Source: Sapria himalayana (lineage: Eukaryota; Streptophyta; Magnoliopsida; Malpighiales; Rafflesiaceae). From it: a stretch of DNA of 64,000 nt. Below the pieces are notes generated by a model. It did not search any database and had not been told where the DNA came from. It saw only the letters and a program-made list of their open reading frames with translations. Position numbers and translations under genes: made by a program. Location of the stretch: positions 180,979 to 244,978 of the forward strand of contig JAREIK010002275.1 in NCBI GenBank assembly GCA_029783825.1, written 5' to 3'. Shown here piece by piece: positions 52,451 through 64,000 of the stretch; the stretch's first letter is position 1, and the number at the start of each line of letters is the position of its first letter.

Positions 52451-55400
52451 GCCTATTTTGATGTGTAATTGTGTTGAATGTTGACATTTTCTAATGATTG
52501 ATATGAAGTTTCATTCCATGGTCTTTGGTTCGAATCTTATATGTTTTTTCTTTTTATTATGTGATGTAGGTGCTCATGAATATCTATCTAATTTCTATTT
52601 CTGCATTTTTTTTCTTGTTTGAGGTTCGGAGTTTACAATTCAAATAAAACCACAACTTACAGTAGTTGTGGTCCCTTTTATACTCCAACATATTAGTGTA
52701 GTTGTAAGACTACTTACATGTATTTCCTAATTTCTTTATATTACAAAATAATTGTTTTATATTTTTGTTATTATTTTTAGAGTTTTGAGAATATTAATAA
52801 TACCGTTATAAGTATTTTTGAAAGTGTTGGTAATATTATTGGTAAATCAACTTATAAAAGATTTTATATTTCTTATAATCTGATTAATCTCGTTAGTATG
52901 GTAAAATTTTGAATAAAAAAATGTCACTTATTTTAATTTATAACAAGGATCCAACAATATCACTGCAATTAATACCATATTCATCATGTCATTGTGCTAA
53001 TATTTTTAAAATGTAATTCTCATTATTATGGGTATAATTCACAAAAAAAAATATGTTTGCTCTGTTATCATTATAAAATAATGATTTGAAGCAATTCACT
53101 TAATGAAAATAAGTGTTAAAAGTAATATATTTGATATTTTGACCCCTAAATATGTAATGTGATGGGATATAACTTTTATACGAAATCATACAAACTTCTC
53201 ATCTTTTGTCAATCTTCTTTAATTAACTATTTTTTATGTTCAATCATAAAATTTATTTTTTTTGTTCTTTCATTCTTTCAAATGTTTATTTATGAGCTAC
53301 AATTATACTTATCATTAAATATATATGTTGAGATTTATCTTGTTGGTATATCCAAACACAAAGAATTAATAGACACAATTCTTTCTTCTCGAATATGTTT
53401 CTTGAAAAATTATAAATGGGAAGAAGAATTTTTCACATATTTAATATATTAATAAAAATGAATAAATGAATCTGTAATCTCATTGATTTTATCTTTTACT
53501 ATACGAATCAAGACTTAAGAGATATATTGCATATAAAAAAAGTTTTCAACTAATAATAATTCATTTTTATATGCTTAAACAACATACAACTTTTGTTTAA
53601 TTATATGTGTTTAACTATATATAAATATTTCTATAACTATATAACACTCTATATAATTAAATATAATTATATTGGTAACAATGTATACATATATGCATAC
53701 ATATATATTAATCTATATATTTGTTTATAACTTTGTATATATTCATGTATAACTATTTGTATGAATATATCAATATATAACTAGAAGTTTAACTATATAA
53801 AAATAATTATAACTATATATACTATATGTATAATAACATATAACTATAAATAATTATATCTCACTTTATGTATAACTATAAAAGCTTAATACATATCTAT
53901 ATTTAGATCAAGTAGTAAGTCAACAATGTACATCATGATATATCTTATCAGATAAAATATATAAAATTTATTTTTTCTACGAAAGAGTTGTCATACTTCT
54001 TGAGTATTTGATCTCAATACTAAAAAAAAAATCTCAGATATTTCAAATAATGTCTGAAACTTGGTTTGTAGATTTTAGTTTAGATATATCAAACTAATTA
54101 TCTCATGTAATTGGATCATTATCATCGTATACAATTAGTTTCACATACTAACATCTTGATCAACTTTAAAAAATAAAAAAAATTGACATATTTCTATGAC
54201 AAGATATAGTAAATATTGAGTAAAATTATTAAATCATTTCTTGGGAGACTACTTGAGGCTATAAATTGACTTTCATATTCTATATATTATATATGTGTTC
54301 TCTGCTTTCAGGAACAATAAATCCTATTGACTATTATATAAGTATTTTTTTATATAAATTATTATAAAGAAATGTATTCTTTATATCTAACTAATACATA
54401 TTTTATATATGTGATGATAATTAGAAAGTAATAACCTATTAGTGGTATTGTTAATCATATGAAATAATGTGTACCAAGAATCAATATCATAAGGCTATGT
54501 AAAATCATTCATTACCAACCTAGTCTTGTTGATCGATCTTTTCGTTGGGTCCCTCTTTATTATATATATTTGTCTATAATGTAATAGGAATGTCCAACTC
54601 ATCATTCTAAATTGGATCAACTGATATGATAGAAAACTCATTTAAAATAGATTGCAAATGTATCCATTTAGTATATACATCTTTGGATTGAGATCATCAA
54701 GTCTTTTAATGCTCATTTTGATTTCTCTGTCTTGGTGAGATTTAAATTTCCTGTCTAGTGGATCATGATTACTTTAGAAGTACTTATTTTGTATGTATAT
54801 ATTAGAGATCATTGTCTTGATGTGATGGCAAGTATCTCTATCAAAGGACAATATGTCTTGGATTTGAGATGTCTTAGACAGAGCTTTTATTGATTTTTGA
54901 AAGAATATTATTGAGATATTAATATCTCATAAATCTTTAACTAAGCAAGGGTCTTGTATACTGGGTACAACCTCCAATGATATTATTGAATAATACTTTT
55001 CTTGTTGTTCTTATTTTTAAAAAGTAAATGATGTTAAGTATCTATCATTTAAGCATTTTTTTAATTTTGAGGATAATTAGAAAATTTATCAAACATCTAG
55101 CATTAATATTCTTTTACATATCATAATTGGTCAGAGAATGAACAAATATCTAATTGTAATATTTTAATAATTTAGTACTCCTAAATATTTTAAAGAGTAT
55201 GATAATGATGTGCTTTCAATAATATTCTATCTCTAGGTAATTTTAGGTAGGTACATTTTTTCTCTTGATTTAGGTTAATATTCAAACTCAAGACCTCACT
55301 GATAAATTATAATTTTTCAGGTTGTCTTTGGTTGGGCCCAGAGTGCTTTTTATCGACGATGCAATTTTAAACATTCATATGTTAAAATTTAATCATTTAT
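52451..55400. other. AT-rich interior of element 3, no gene recognised
   Basis: Long AT-rich stretch with short frames. A 97-codon + strand frame at 53159-53452 has a hydrophobic, Phe/Leu/Ile-rich composition typical of chance frames in AT-rich DNA. A minisatellite of ACTATATA/TAACTATA words occupies about 53600-53890. Confidence 0.6.
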
Positions 55401-55410
55401 TTTCTTGTTC

Positions 55411-55414
<4 letters not shown>

Positions 55415-55445
<31 letters not shown>

Positions 55446-55719
55446 AATATGTGTGTGTGTGTGTGTGTGTGTTTCCATGTATGTATGCATGTATTGAATT
55501 TTTATCCTGTAAAATTCAGTTGCAAATTTTTTCTGCCTTGTGTTTTTAGGTTCGACGTAATTTTGAACAAACAAAGATATTTTTGCAGCCCTGGTTAAGG
55601 TGTTTATTCCTTTTTTTATGTTTATTTCAGAATATCTAGCTATTTGATGTTCATGCTCCATAATGGATATTTATAATCAACTTTATATAAATACTTGTAA
55701 AAGGAAGAGAAAGAGGAGG

Positions 55720-55779
<60 letters not shown>

Positions 55780-56070
55780 ATTATGTATGTATGTATCCAT
55801 GTATGTATATATCAATGTATGTGTGTATGTATGTATGCATTGAACTTTCATTCTGTAAAATCTAGTTATAATTTTCTTGTGCCTTGTGTTTCCAGGTTCA
55901 ACACAATTTCAAACAAACAAAAATGATTTTTGCAGCTCTGGTTAAGGTGTTTGTTCCGTTTTTTTAATGCTAATGATAGAATATCTATCTGTTTGATGTT
56001 AATGCTTCATTATGGATATTTACGCTCTACTTTAAGTAAATACTTGTAGAGGGAAGAGAAAAAGGAGGTC

Positions 56071-56103
<33 letters not shown>

Positions 56104-56330
56104 TGTATGTATATATACATGTATGTATGTATTTATCCATGTATGTATGTATGTATTGAACTTTCATCCGATAAAATCTAGTGGCAAATTTCTTGTGCCT
56201 TGTGTTTTCAGGTTCAATGCAATTTCGAACAAACAAAAATGATTTTTTATACTTATGATAGAATATATAGCTGTTTGATGTTCGTGCTCCATAATGGATG
56301 TTTATGCTCTACTTTATATAAATACTTATA
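55415..56330 (+). repeat. Tandem repeat of about 314-348 bp with TGTA microsatellite seeds
   Basis: Three units each have a TATGTATG-type microsatellite, then ATTGAACTTTCATYCTGTAA, CTTGTGTTTYCAGGTTC, CAAACAAARATGATTTTTGC, GTTTGATGTTCATGCTCC and GGAAGAGAAAGAGGAGGTCA. The ATTGAA word starts at 55493, 55839 and 56155. Element 2 has a single related unit at about 39764-39975. A pure (TA)n run of about 56 bp sits in the second unit (55722-55777). Confidence 0.88.
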
Positions 56331-57010
56331 CATATATAGCAGTATATATGTAATTGTACATATATAATGGTTTATATGTACATATACATATTTACTAGTA
56401 TATATGTACAAGTATTTACTAGTATATGTGTATATGTACATATATTCTAATATATATATATATATATATGTACATATATATCAGTAAATATATACATATA
56501 CATTATAATATATGTACATATTTATATGTACATATTTATATGTACATATTTATATGTACATATTTATATGTACATATTTATATGTACATATTTATATGTA
56601 CATATAAATACTTAGTATATGGACATATATACACTATAGTAAATGTACATATATACTATAGTGTATATGTGTACACTAGTATATATGTACAAGTATTTGC
56701 CAATATATATGTACATACTTGTACATATACACTGCAGTGTATATTTACATACAAGTACATATATATATATGTACATATATACTACAGTGTATATGTATAC
56801 ACTGGTATATATGTACATATACACTACAATATATGTACATATTTATATGAACACAGAAATACTCAATATGTGTACATATATACACTATAGTATATGTACA
56901 TATACAATGCAGTGTACATGTACATATTTATTATAGTGTATATGTATACACTTGTATATATGTAGATTAAACTATGGTATATATGTACATATATACTATA
57001 GTATTATATA
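56310..57010. repeat. TATATGTACATA palindromic minisatellite in element 3
   Basis: The same self-complementary GTAC-centred words as in element 2, including a run of six TATGTACATATT units at about 56512-56600. Linkers are ACTAGTATA, ACTATAGTGTA and AAGTATTTAC. The open Tyr-Ile-Tyr-Thr frames are by-products. Confidence 0.92.
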
Positions 57011-57044
57011 TTTATCTAAATAGAACATTATTTGTTTATCTATT

Positions 57045-57899
57045 TTGATTTGATTGACTAGTTTAATTTTTGTACAGATATGATACGACAATGTTTTTCA
57101 TATGAAGCTTTTAGAAGAGAAGGAAATTTTCATTAGAAATGACACACCAAAACTCGGACAGCTTTGTCGTAGCAGAAAGATGGTGATCAGAGAAGCTGAG
57201 AGAGAGCAAACAATGTCAATGCACGGATAGATTATACTTTATGCACAGTTTGTAGATATATTGATGAATAAGAAGTAATAAAATTTTCTCATGTTTTTGT
57301 TTTAATTATGTAAAATATTCTATCAGAATAATTTATTAAATGATTTTATTTTTTATTAATTATAAATTATAATTTATAGCTTCTATTTTTATTAAATTTA
57401 ATATAAAAATATTACATTATTTAAATACTTTTTTTGAAAAAAAATTAAAATTCTGAAAATAGTTTGAATGAAAATAGCTAGAGATATTTCCATTGCTAAT
57501 TTAGTTATGGAATTTTCCCTTGCTAATTTAGATAGGGAAATCATTATTTTAGCAATGGAATTTTTCGTGGCTAAATTTTTTAGCTAAAGACCATTTTCCT
57601 CATTAATTTTTAGCGACGAGCACTTTAGATTGGGAAATGTTCCGTCATTATATCTGTTTAGCGACAGAAACACCCATTTAACTAACTTATTTAGTTAGGG
57701 TAACTATTATTTTAGCTAGGGATATTTCCCTCGCTAAAATTATTTAGTTAGGGACTCTTTTCCTTGCTAATTTTTAGCGATGAGTACTTTAGATTGGGAA
57801 AGTTTCCATTGTTAATCCGTCGCTATATCCTCTTTAGTGACGAAAAAAACAATTTAGCTAGGGAATTGTCCCTAGCAAGTTGGGATTTTTTTTGTAGTG
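57045..57899 (-). repeat. CACTA element 3, 5' conserved block and subterminal repeats
   Basis: Begins TTTTGATTTGATTGACTAG, passes through GCTTTGTCGTAGCAGAAAGA and GGATAGATTATACTTTATGC, then an AT-rich spacer. It ends with dense TTAGCTAGGGA/TCCCTCGCTAA repeats (57480-57885) and the GTAGTG terminus at 57899. It is collinear with 40890-41723 and, from 57215 onward, with 20465-20998. Confidence 0.9.
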
Positions 57900-60800
57900 T
57901 AAATCGATATACAAAGAGATAGAAAGATAGAAAAATGGATAGATAGACCAAAAAATCGATAGACAAAAAGATTGACAGATAGACTGACATATAGACATAT
58001 AAAAGGATAGTCAGATAGATAAATAGATAGATAGACATACAGATAGACAGATATAAAGACAAATAAAATGATAGATAGATAGATAGAAAAAAAAAGATAT
58101 ACAAATAGATAGATATATAACAAGATAGATAAATAGATCTATGGCCAAACAGATAGACAGACAAAAAAATAGATAGATAGAAAGATAGATAGATAGTTAG
58201 TTAGATAGATATATATACAGACAAATATATAGATAGATAGAAGATAGATGACAATTAGATTGATAAATAGACAAACAGATGACCAAATAAATAGACAAAC
58301 ATTTAGACAGAAAGATAGATTGATTGATAGACAGACATATAGATAGACATATAGATACAAAGACATATAGATACACAGATAGACAGACAAATTAAAAGAT
58401 AGATAGACATACAGAGAGATAGCTAGATAGACAAACATATTGACAGATAGATTGATAAATAGATAGAGAGATAGAAAGATAGATAGATAGACAAATTGAT
58501 AGATTGATTGACATACAAATAGAAAGATAGATAGAAAGATATTTAGAATTACAGATAGAAAGATGGATAGATAGACAAATATATAGACAGATAGATAGAT
58601 TGATTGATACATAGACAAAAGATAGATAGATAGATAGATAAATAAATTGATAGAAAGATAAACTGATAGATAGACAAACAGATAGAGAGACAATTGATAA
58701 AGAGAAAGACAGACAGATACACATACAGATAGATTGATTAATGGACAAATAGATATATAGATAGATAGATATATAGACATATAGATAAAAAAAAGAAGAT
58801 AGATAGATAGATAGACAAATAAAAAGATAGACAGATAGATAGACAAATAGAAAGGCAGAAAAATAAACAAATAGATATATAGATAGATAGACAGATATAT
58901 AGATAGACTGACAGATAGATAGATAGACCTACTAATATATACTTTGATAGACAAATAGATAGATAGATATATATAAAAAGATAGATAGCCACACAAATAG
59001 ACATTCAGATAGACATATTTACATATAGATATATAGACAAACAGATAAAAAGATAGATAGATAGATAAGTAGATAGATTGATAGACAAATAGACAGATAG
59101 ATGGAGATATAGATAGAAAATAGATAGATAGATAGACAGATAGATAGACAGACATAGTAAACAAGTAGAAAGATAGATAGACAAGTATACATACATATAG
59201 ACAGATAGATAGATAGTTGGACACACAAGAAAGACTTACAGACAGACAGGAAAATAGATAGATAGATAGAGAGCTATATATATAGACAAATAGATACATA
59301 GATAGACAGATAGATAAATTGATAGACAGATAGACAGATAGATAAATTGACAGACAGATAGACAGATAGAATGATAGATGGATAGACAAATAGACACACA
59401 GTTAGATAGAAATAAAGAAAGACAAATAGATAGATGAATAAATGGATGAATAGGTAAATGGATAAGATAGGCAGATAGATAAACATATATAAAGATTGAT
59501 AGATAGACATATAGATAGACGGATAGATAGATAGATATATAGATGTATAGATATAAATTTAGATAGATGGATAAATGATGAGATAGATAGACAGATAGAT
59601 ATCCATATAGAAAGATGGATAAATTGATGCATAGATGGACAGATAAATACCTGGATTAATTGATGAATAGATAGATGGATAAATAGATGGTTAGATAGAT
59701 GAATAATTATAAGGAAAGATAGATGGATATATTGATGAATAGATAGACATATAAATAGATAGATGGATTTATAGGTGGATAGAAATATTGATAGATAGAT
59801 GGATTGATAGACAGATAGATGGATAGATATATTGACTGATAGATAGACAAATTAATAGATACACATATAGATAGATTGATAGAATGACAAATAGATAGAG
59901 AGATAGATAGATAGATATAATAACATATAGATAAACAAATATATAGATAGATATAAAGACATATATAGAGACAGACATATAGATAGATAGATAGATATAT
60001 AGATAGATAGATTGATTGATTAATAGACACACTAATAGATAGATAGATAGATAGATAGATGCATAGGCTAATTGATAGACAAATTGATAGACATATAAAT
60101 GATCGATAGATAGACAAATATATAGATATTTATATAGATAGATAGTTGATTAATAGATTGATAGATAGGCAAATAGGCATGTCGATAGATAGAAAAATAG
60201 ACATATAGACATATAGATAGACCTCAAATAAATAGATACACAGATAGATTGATATCTAGATCGATAGATAGATTGACAAATAAAAAAATAAAAAGATAGA
60301 TACATAGATATATAGAAAGATAGACATGTAGAAATATAAACAGATAGTTAGATTTTCATATAGAAACATAGATAGATAGACAAATTTCTAGATAGATATA
60401 TTTATAGATAGACAGGTAGAAAGATTCACAGATAGATATATAGATAGATAGATAGACTGATAGATAGAGAGATAAATAGATTGATGAATAGATAAAAAAA
60501 GTAAATAGATAGATAGACAGATTCACATACAGAAAGATAAACATATAGATAGAGAGCAAATAGACAAATAAATATATAGATAGATAGATAGATACACAGG
60601 CAGATAGATAGATACACAGGCAGATAGATAGATAGAAAGATAGATAGACACATAGATAGATTTAGAGATAGACATATATATTGATACACAGATAGCCAAA
60701 TAAACTATAAGGCATATAGTTAGATAAATAAATAGAAAGATAGGTTGATAGATAGATAAATAGACAAATAGACATAAAGTTAGGCAAATAGATAGAAAGA

Positions 60801-63800
60801 TAAATTGATATTTAGATAGACATATAAGGAGATATATATATATAGAAAGATAGACACATAGACAAATAGACACCTAGACACAAATAAAAAAATAAATAGA
60901 TGGATCGATAGCAATAAAGATATAAGATAGATAGAAGAAAAGATACACAAATAGATAGATAGATAGATTGACAAAAAGACATATAGATAGATAGAAAAAT
61001 AGGAATATAGATAGATAGATCGATAGAAAAATAAAGATTTTGAAAAAAATATAGATAGATAAATAGATAGAATGATAGATAGATAGACATATAAAATGAA
61101 AGAAAGTTAGACAAATAGAAAGATAGATAGATAAACAGATAGATAGATATAAAAATACATATATACAAATGGATATATAGATATATAGAGATATATAGAT
61201 ATAGATTGTCAATGAGACAAAATAAATAGATAGGCAAATAAATAGATTTTTAGATATACACATATTCTAATATATAGATAGATAAATAGTAAATAGATAG
61301 ATAGAAAGTTTGACATATAAATAGAAAGTTAGATAAATAAAAAAACTTATAGATAGATAGATAGACATATAGATAGATAACAAATAGATAGATATATAAA
61401 TAGATAGATAAGCAAATAGATAAATCGATAATTAGATAGATACAAAGATAGATAAAAAGATAGATACAAATATATTAGATAGATAGAACAACAAATATAC
61501 AAATAGATAAATAAATAGACATATTGATAGATTGGAAAATAAAGAAATATAGAGACATACACATAGTTAGATAGATAGCAAAATAAAGAGAAAACAAATA
61601 TATAGATAGAAAGATAGACAAATAGACTTATAAATAGTGAAAAATATCGATAGATACATAGATAGCCTGATAGATAGTTAGATAGATAAAATAGATATGT
61701 AGAAAGAAAGATACAATGATATACATATAGATAGATAGACAATTATATAGTTAGATAGATAGATAGACAGATGGATAGACAGATAGATAGATAGATAGAT
61801 ATACAGATAGACAGATAAATAGATTTATAGATAGACAAATAAATAGAGACATAGATAGGTACATAGATAATAGACTGATAAACAAATAGATAAATAGATA
61901 GAAATACATACAAATAGATAGATATATAGATAGATAGACAATAGATAGATATAAAGACAAATAGATAGATAGATAGATAGACAAATATACAGATAGATAG
62001 ATAGACTAATAAATAGATAGATAGAAAGATAGATAGATAGACACATAGACAAATAGAGATATAAACATATAGACAAATACAATGATAAGCAGATAAACAT
62101 ATAGACAGATAGAAAAAAGACAAATAAATAGATAGATAGGCAAATAGTTAGTTAGATAGGTAGATAAATAGATAGATAGAAATATAGATAGATATACATA
62201 TAAATAGATAGATTTATAGACAAATAGACCTTATAGAAAGATAGAAAGATAGATAGTTAAACATATAGACAAATAGACATAAGACAAATGGATATATAGA
62301 TTTATTGCTATATATATAGAATGAATGAAAGAAATATAAATAGTTAGACAAATAAAGAATATATAGATAGATAGAAAGATCGATAGATAGCTAGATAGAT
62401 AGATATCAAATTAACAAATAGAAAGATTGACAGATAGATAGATAGTTAGATAAATAAATAGACATATAGATATATAGAAAAATAAAAAAAATAGAGAAAT
62501 AGATAGATTCATAAATACACAGGCAGATAGATAGACAGACACACACAATATATATATATATATAGTTAGATAATTAAACAAACAGATAGACAGTTTGATA
62601 GATAGATATATATAAAGATAAAGAGATAGTTATATAGATAAAAAAATATTTAGATAAATAGATAAATAGATTTATAGATAGATAGTTAAATTGATAGAAA
62701 AATATATAAATAGACATATTGACACTTATACACAAACAAATAAATTGATATATGTTACAAAGATAGAAAGAAAAACTTAAGAATACATGGGAAAATAGAT
62801 AGAAGACATATAGATAGAAAGATAGAGAGTTAGACAATATATTGATAGATAGATAGTTAGTTAGTTAGATAGATATATCTGTATATAGAAAGATAGTCAG
62901 ATAGATAGATAGAGTGATTGATAGGTAGACATATAGATAGTTAGATAGCTAAATATACATATAGATAGATAAACTGATAAAAAGCTAGCTATATATATTG
63001 ATATATAAACACACACACACATATATATATATATAGACAAATATATAGATAGACATATAGAATGATAGATGATATAAAAAAAGTTAAATATATAGATATA
63101 TAGATATATAATTATATAGATAGATTAATAGACTGATAGATAAATAGATAGAAAAATAGATACATAGACAAATTGAAAAATAGATAGACAATTAAGTAGA
63201 TAGACAGACAAACAGATAGATAGATAGATAGACATATAGACAGATAGACATTATATATTGATATAGAAATAGATCGACATATAGATATATAGATAGATAG
63301 ATAAACAGATAGACAAATAGACTGATAGATAAATAGATAGATAAATAGATAGATAAATAGATATATATATATATAGTTTGACTAATATATAGATATATAG
63401 ATAAACAAATAGGCAGATATATAGATATCCAAATACGCAAATAGACTTATAAAAAGATATACAAATAGTTTGATAGACATATAGATAGATAGACATATTG
63501 TTTGATTATTTGAAAGATAGATAAATAGATGGGCAGTTATATAGATAGATAGATATATAAATAGATATACATTAAGACACATAGACACATATACACATAG
63601 ACAAATTGAGACATAGACACAGAGACAGATGGACATATAGATAGATAGATAAACAATTAGATATATAGATAGATAAATAAATAAACATATAAACAAACGA
63701 CAGATAGATTAATAGATAGATAGATAGATAGATATAAAAAGAGTGAGATAGATGGATAGATATATCATAAAATAGATGGATATATAGGCAAATAGTGAGA

Positions 63801-64000
63801 TAGATAGAAATACATATAGTCAGATAGACACAATGATAGATATATGGAAAGAAAGATAGATAGACAGATAGACAGATTGACTAAAAGATATATCGATATA
63901 CAAAAAGATAGATAGAAAGATAATTAAATAGATAGATAGATAAACAAATGGATACATATATAAATAGATAATTAGACTAATAGATTGACATGTAGACAGA
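57900..64000 (+). repeat. GATA-type satellite, block 4 (runs off the window)
   Basis: GATA and GACA/AATA variants on the + strand from the element 3 terminus to the window end. The minus strand is open over very long distances (for example 58139-59389) because CTAT repeats lack stops. Patches with GGATAGATGGATAA words occur at about 59440-59830. No gene is present. Confidence 0.97.

Larger units (their letters stand above)
49786..57899 (-). mobile_element. CACTA element 3, non-autonomous, satellite on both sides
   Basis: The right end GGGATTTTTTTTGTAGTG at 57899 and its preceding 850 bp match element 2. The left end is worn: ATCACAAAAGAAAATATC replaces a clean CACTACAAAA terminus, but subterminal repeats begin at once (TTTAGCTATGG, TTAGCGATGG, CCCTAGCTAATTAG). 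GATA satellite of the same polarity flanks both sides, so this looks like a simple insertion. The exact left base and target duplication cannot be set. No TNP2 motif was found in the interior. Confidence 0.8.

Noticed and set aside
52527..52536. GGTTCGAATC, like the T-arm of a tRNA
   Set aside because: No acceptor stem, D-arm or anticodon arm could be placed around it.
53159..53452. 97-codon hydrophobic frame on the + strand in element 3
   Set aside because: Amino-acid bias (Phe, Leu, Ile, Tyr, Lys) matches the AT-rich background, with no recognisable motif, so it is probably chance.
54560..54790. Minus-strand stretch DDLNPKMYILNGYICNLF, faintly like the start of a Ulp1-type SUMO protease domain
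   Set aside because: The similarity is limited to a few spaced residues, stops follow at once, and no catalytic His, Asp or Cys segment was found.
58139..59389. Very long open frames of repeating Tyr-Leu-Ser-Ile, here 416 codons on the minus strand, and dozens of others across all four satellite blocks
   Set aside because: CTAT repeats contain no stop codon in any frame, so long frames are unavoidable on that strand. They switch strand exactly with array polarity and have no start context, domain or codon signal.
1..64000. CRISPR-like arrays, telomeric repeats, LTR retrotransposons and rRNA genes
   Set aside because: The repeats are direct tetranucleotides with no constant repeat/unique spacer alternation. 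No TTTAGGG tracts, no TG...CA long terminal repeat pairs with reverse-transcriptase motifs, and no rRNA-like segments were seen.

Overview
This window looks like a heterochromatic, repeat-dominated stretch of a flowering-plant nuclear genome. The evidence is three copies of one En/Spm (CACTA) transposon family, a Tourist-type MITE, a hAT-type MITE, a Mutator-like gene-capture element, and intron-bearing remnants of two plant genes: the core spliceosomal protein SmF and a SMAX1-LIKE (SMXL) chaperonin-family protein. The species cannot be named from sequence alone. No intact protein-coding gene, tRNA or rRNA gene was found.

About 38 kb (roughly 60%) is a degenerate tetranucleotide satellite built on GATA, with GACA, GATT, AATA and GAAA variants, in four blocks: 1-17310 (GATA on the + strand, interrupted by a GC-rich hAT MITE at 8191-8695), 20999-32910 (inverted, CTAT on the + strand), 46397-49785 (GATA) and 57900-64000 (GATA). 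The first 11 kb carries a recurring ordered set of variant modules, a loose higher-order structure not obvious elsewhere.

Between the blocks lie three related CACTA elements, all with the CACTACAAAA-type 5' end on the right. Element 1 (17311-20998) has no recognisable left end. It contains a decayed SmF copy (exons at 17583-17679, about 19860-19952 and 20104-20173). The first SmF intron is interrupted by a Pack-MULE-like element (17863-19844) with about 155-bp terminal inverted repeats and an imperfect 9-bp target duplication. That element carries a decayed SMXL4/5-like gene copy, so the layout is a gene fragment inside a MULE, inside a gene fragment, inside a CACTA context. Element 2 (32911-41723) is a near full-length relative of an autonomous element, with dead TNP2 transposase and TNPA-like genes on the minus strand. 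Element 3 (49786-57899) has both subterminal regions but no recognisable transposase; it carries tandem repeats, a Tourist MITE and unassigned filler.

The inverted satellite block 20999-32910 is bounded exactly by the right end of element 1 and the left end of element 2. A 4.7-kb unique AT-rich segment (41724-46396) follows element 2 instead of satellite. This suggests a rearrangement involving CACTA ends. The main points to check are the nested gene capture, the polarity switch at transposon ends, and the modular organisation of the GATA array.
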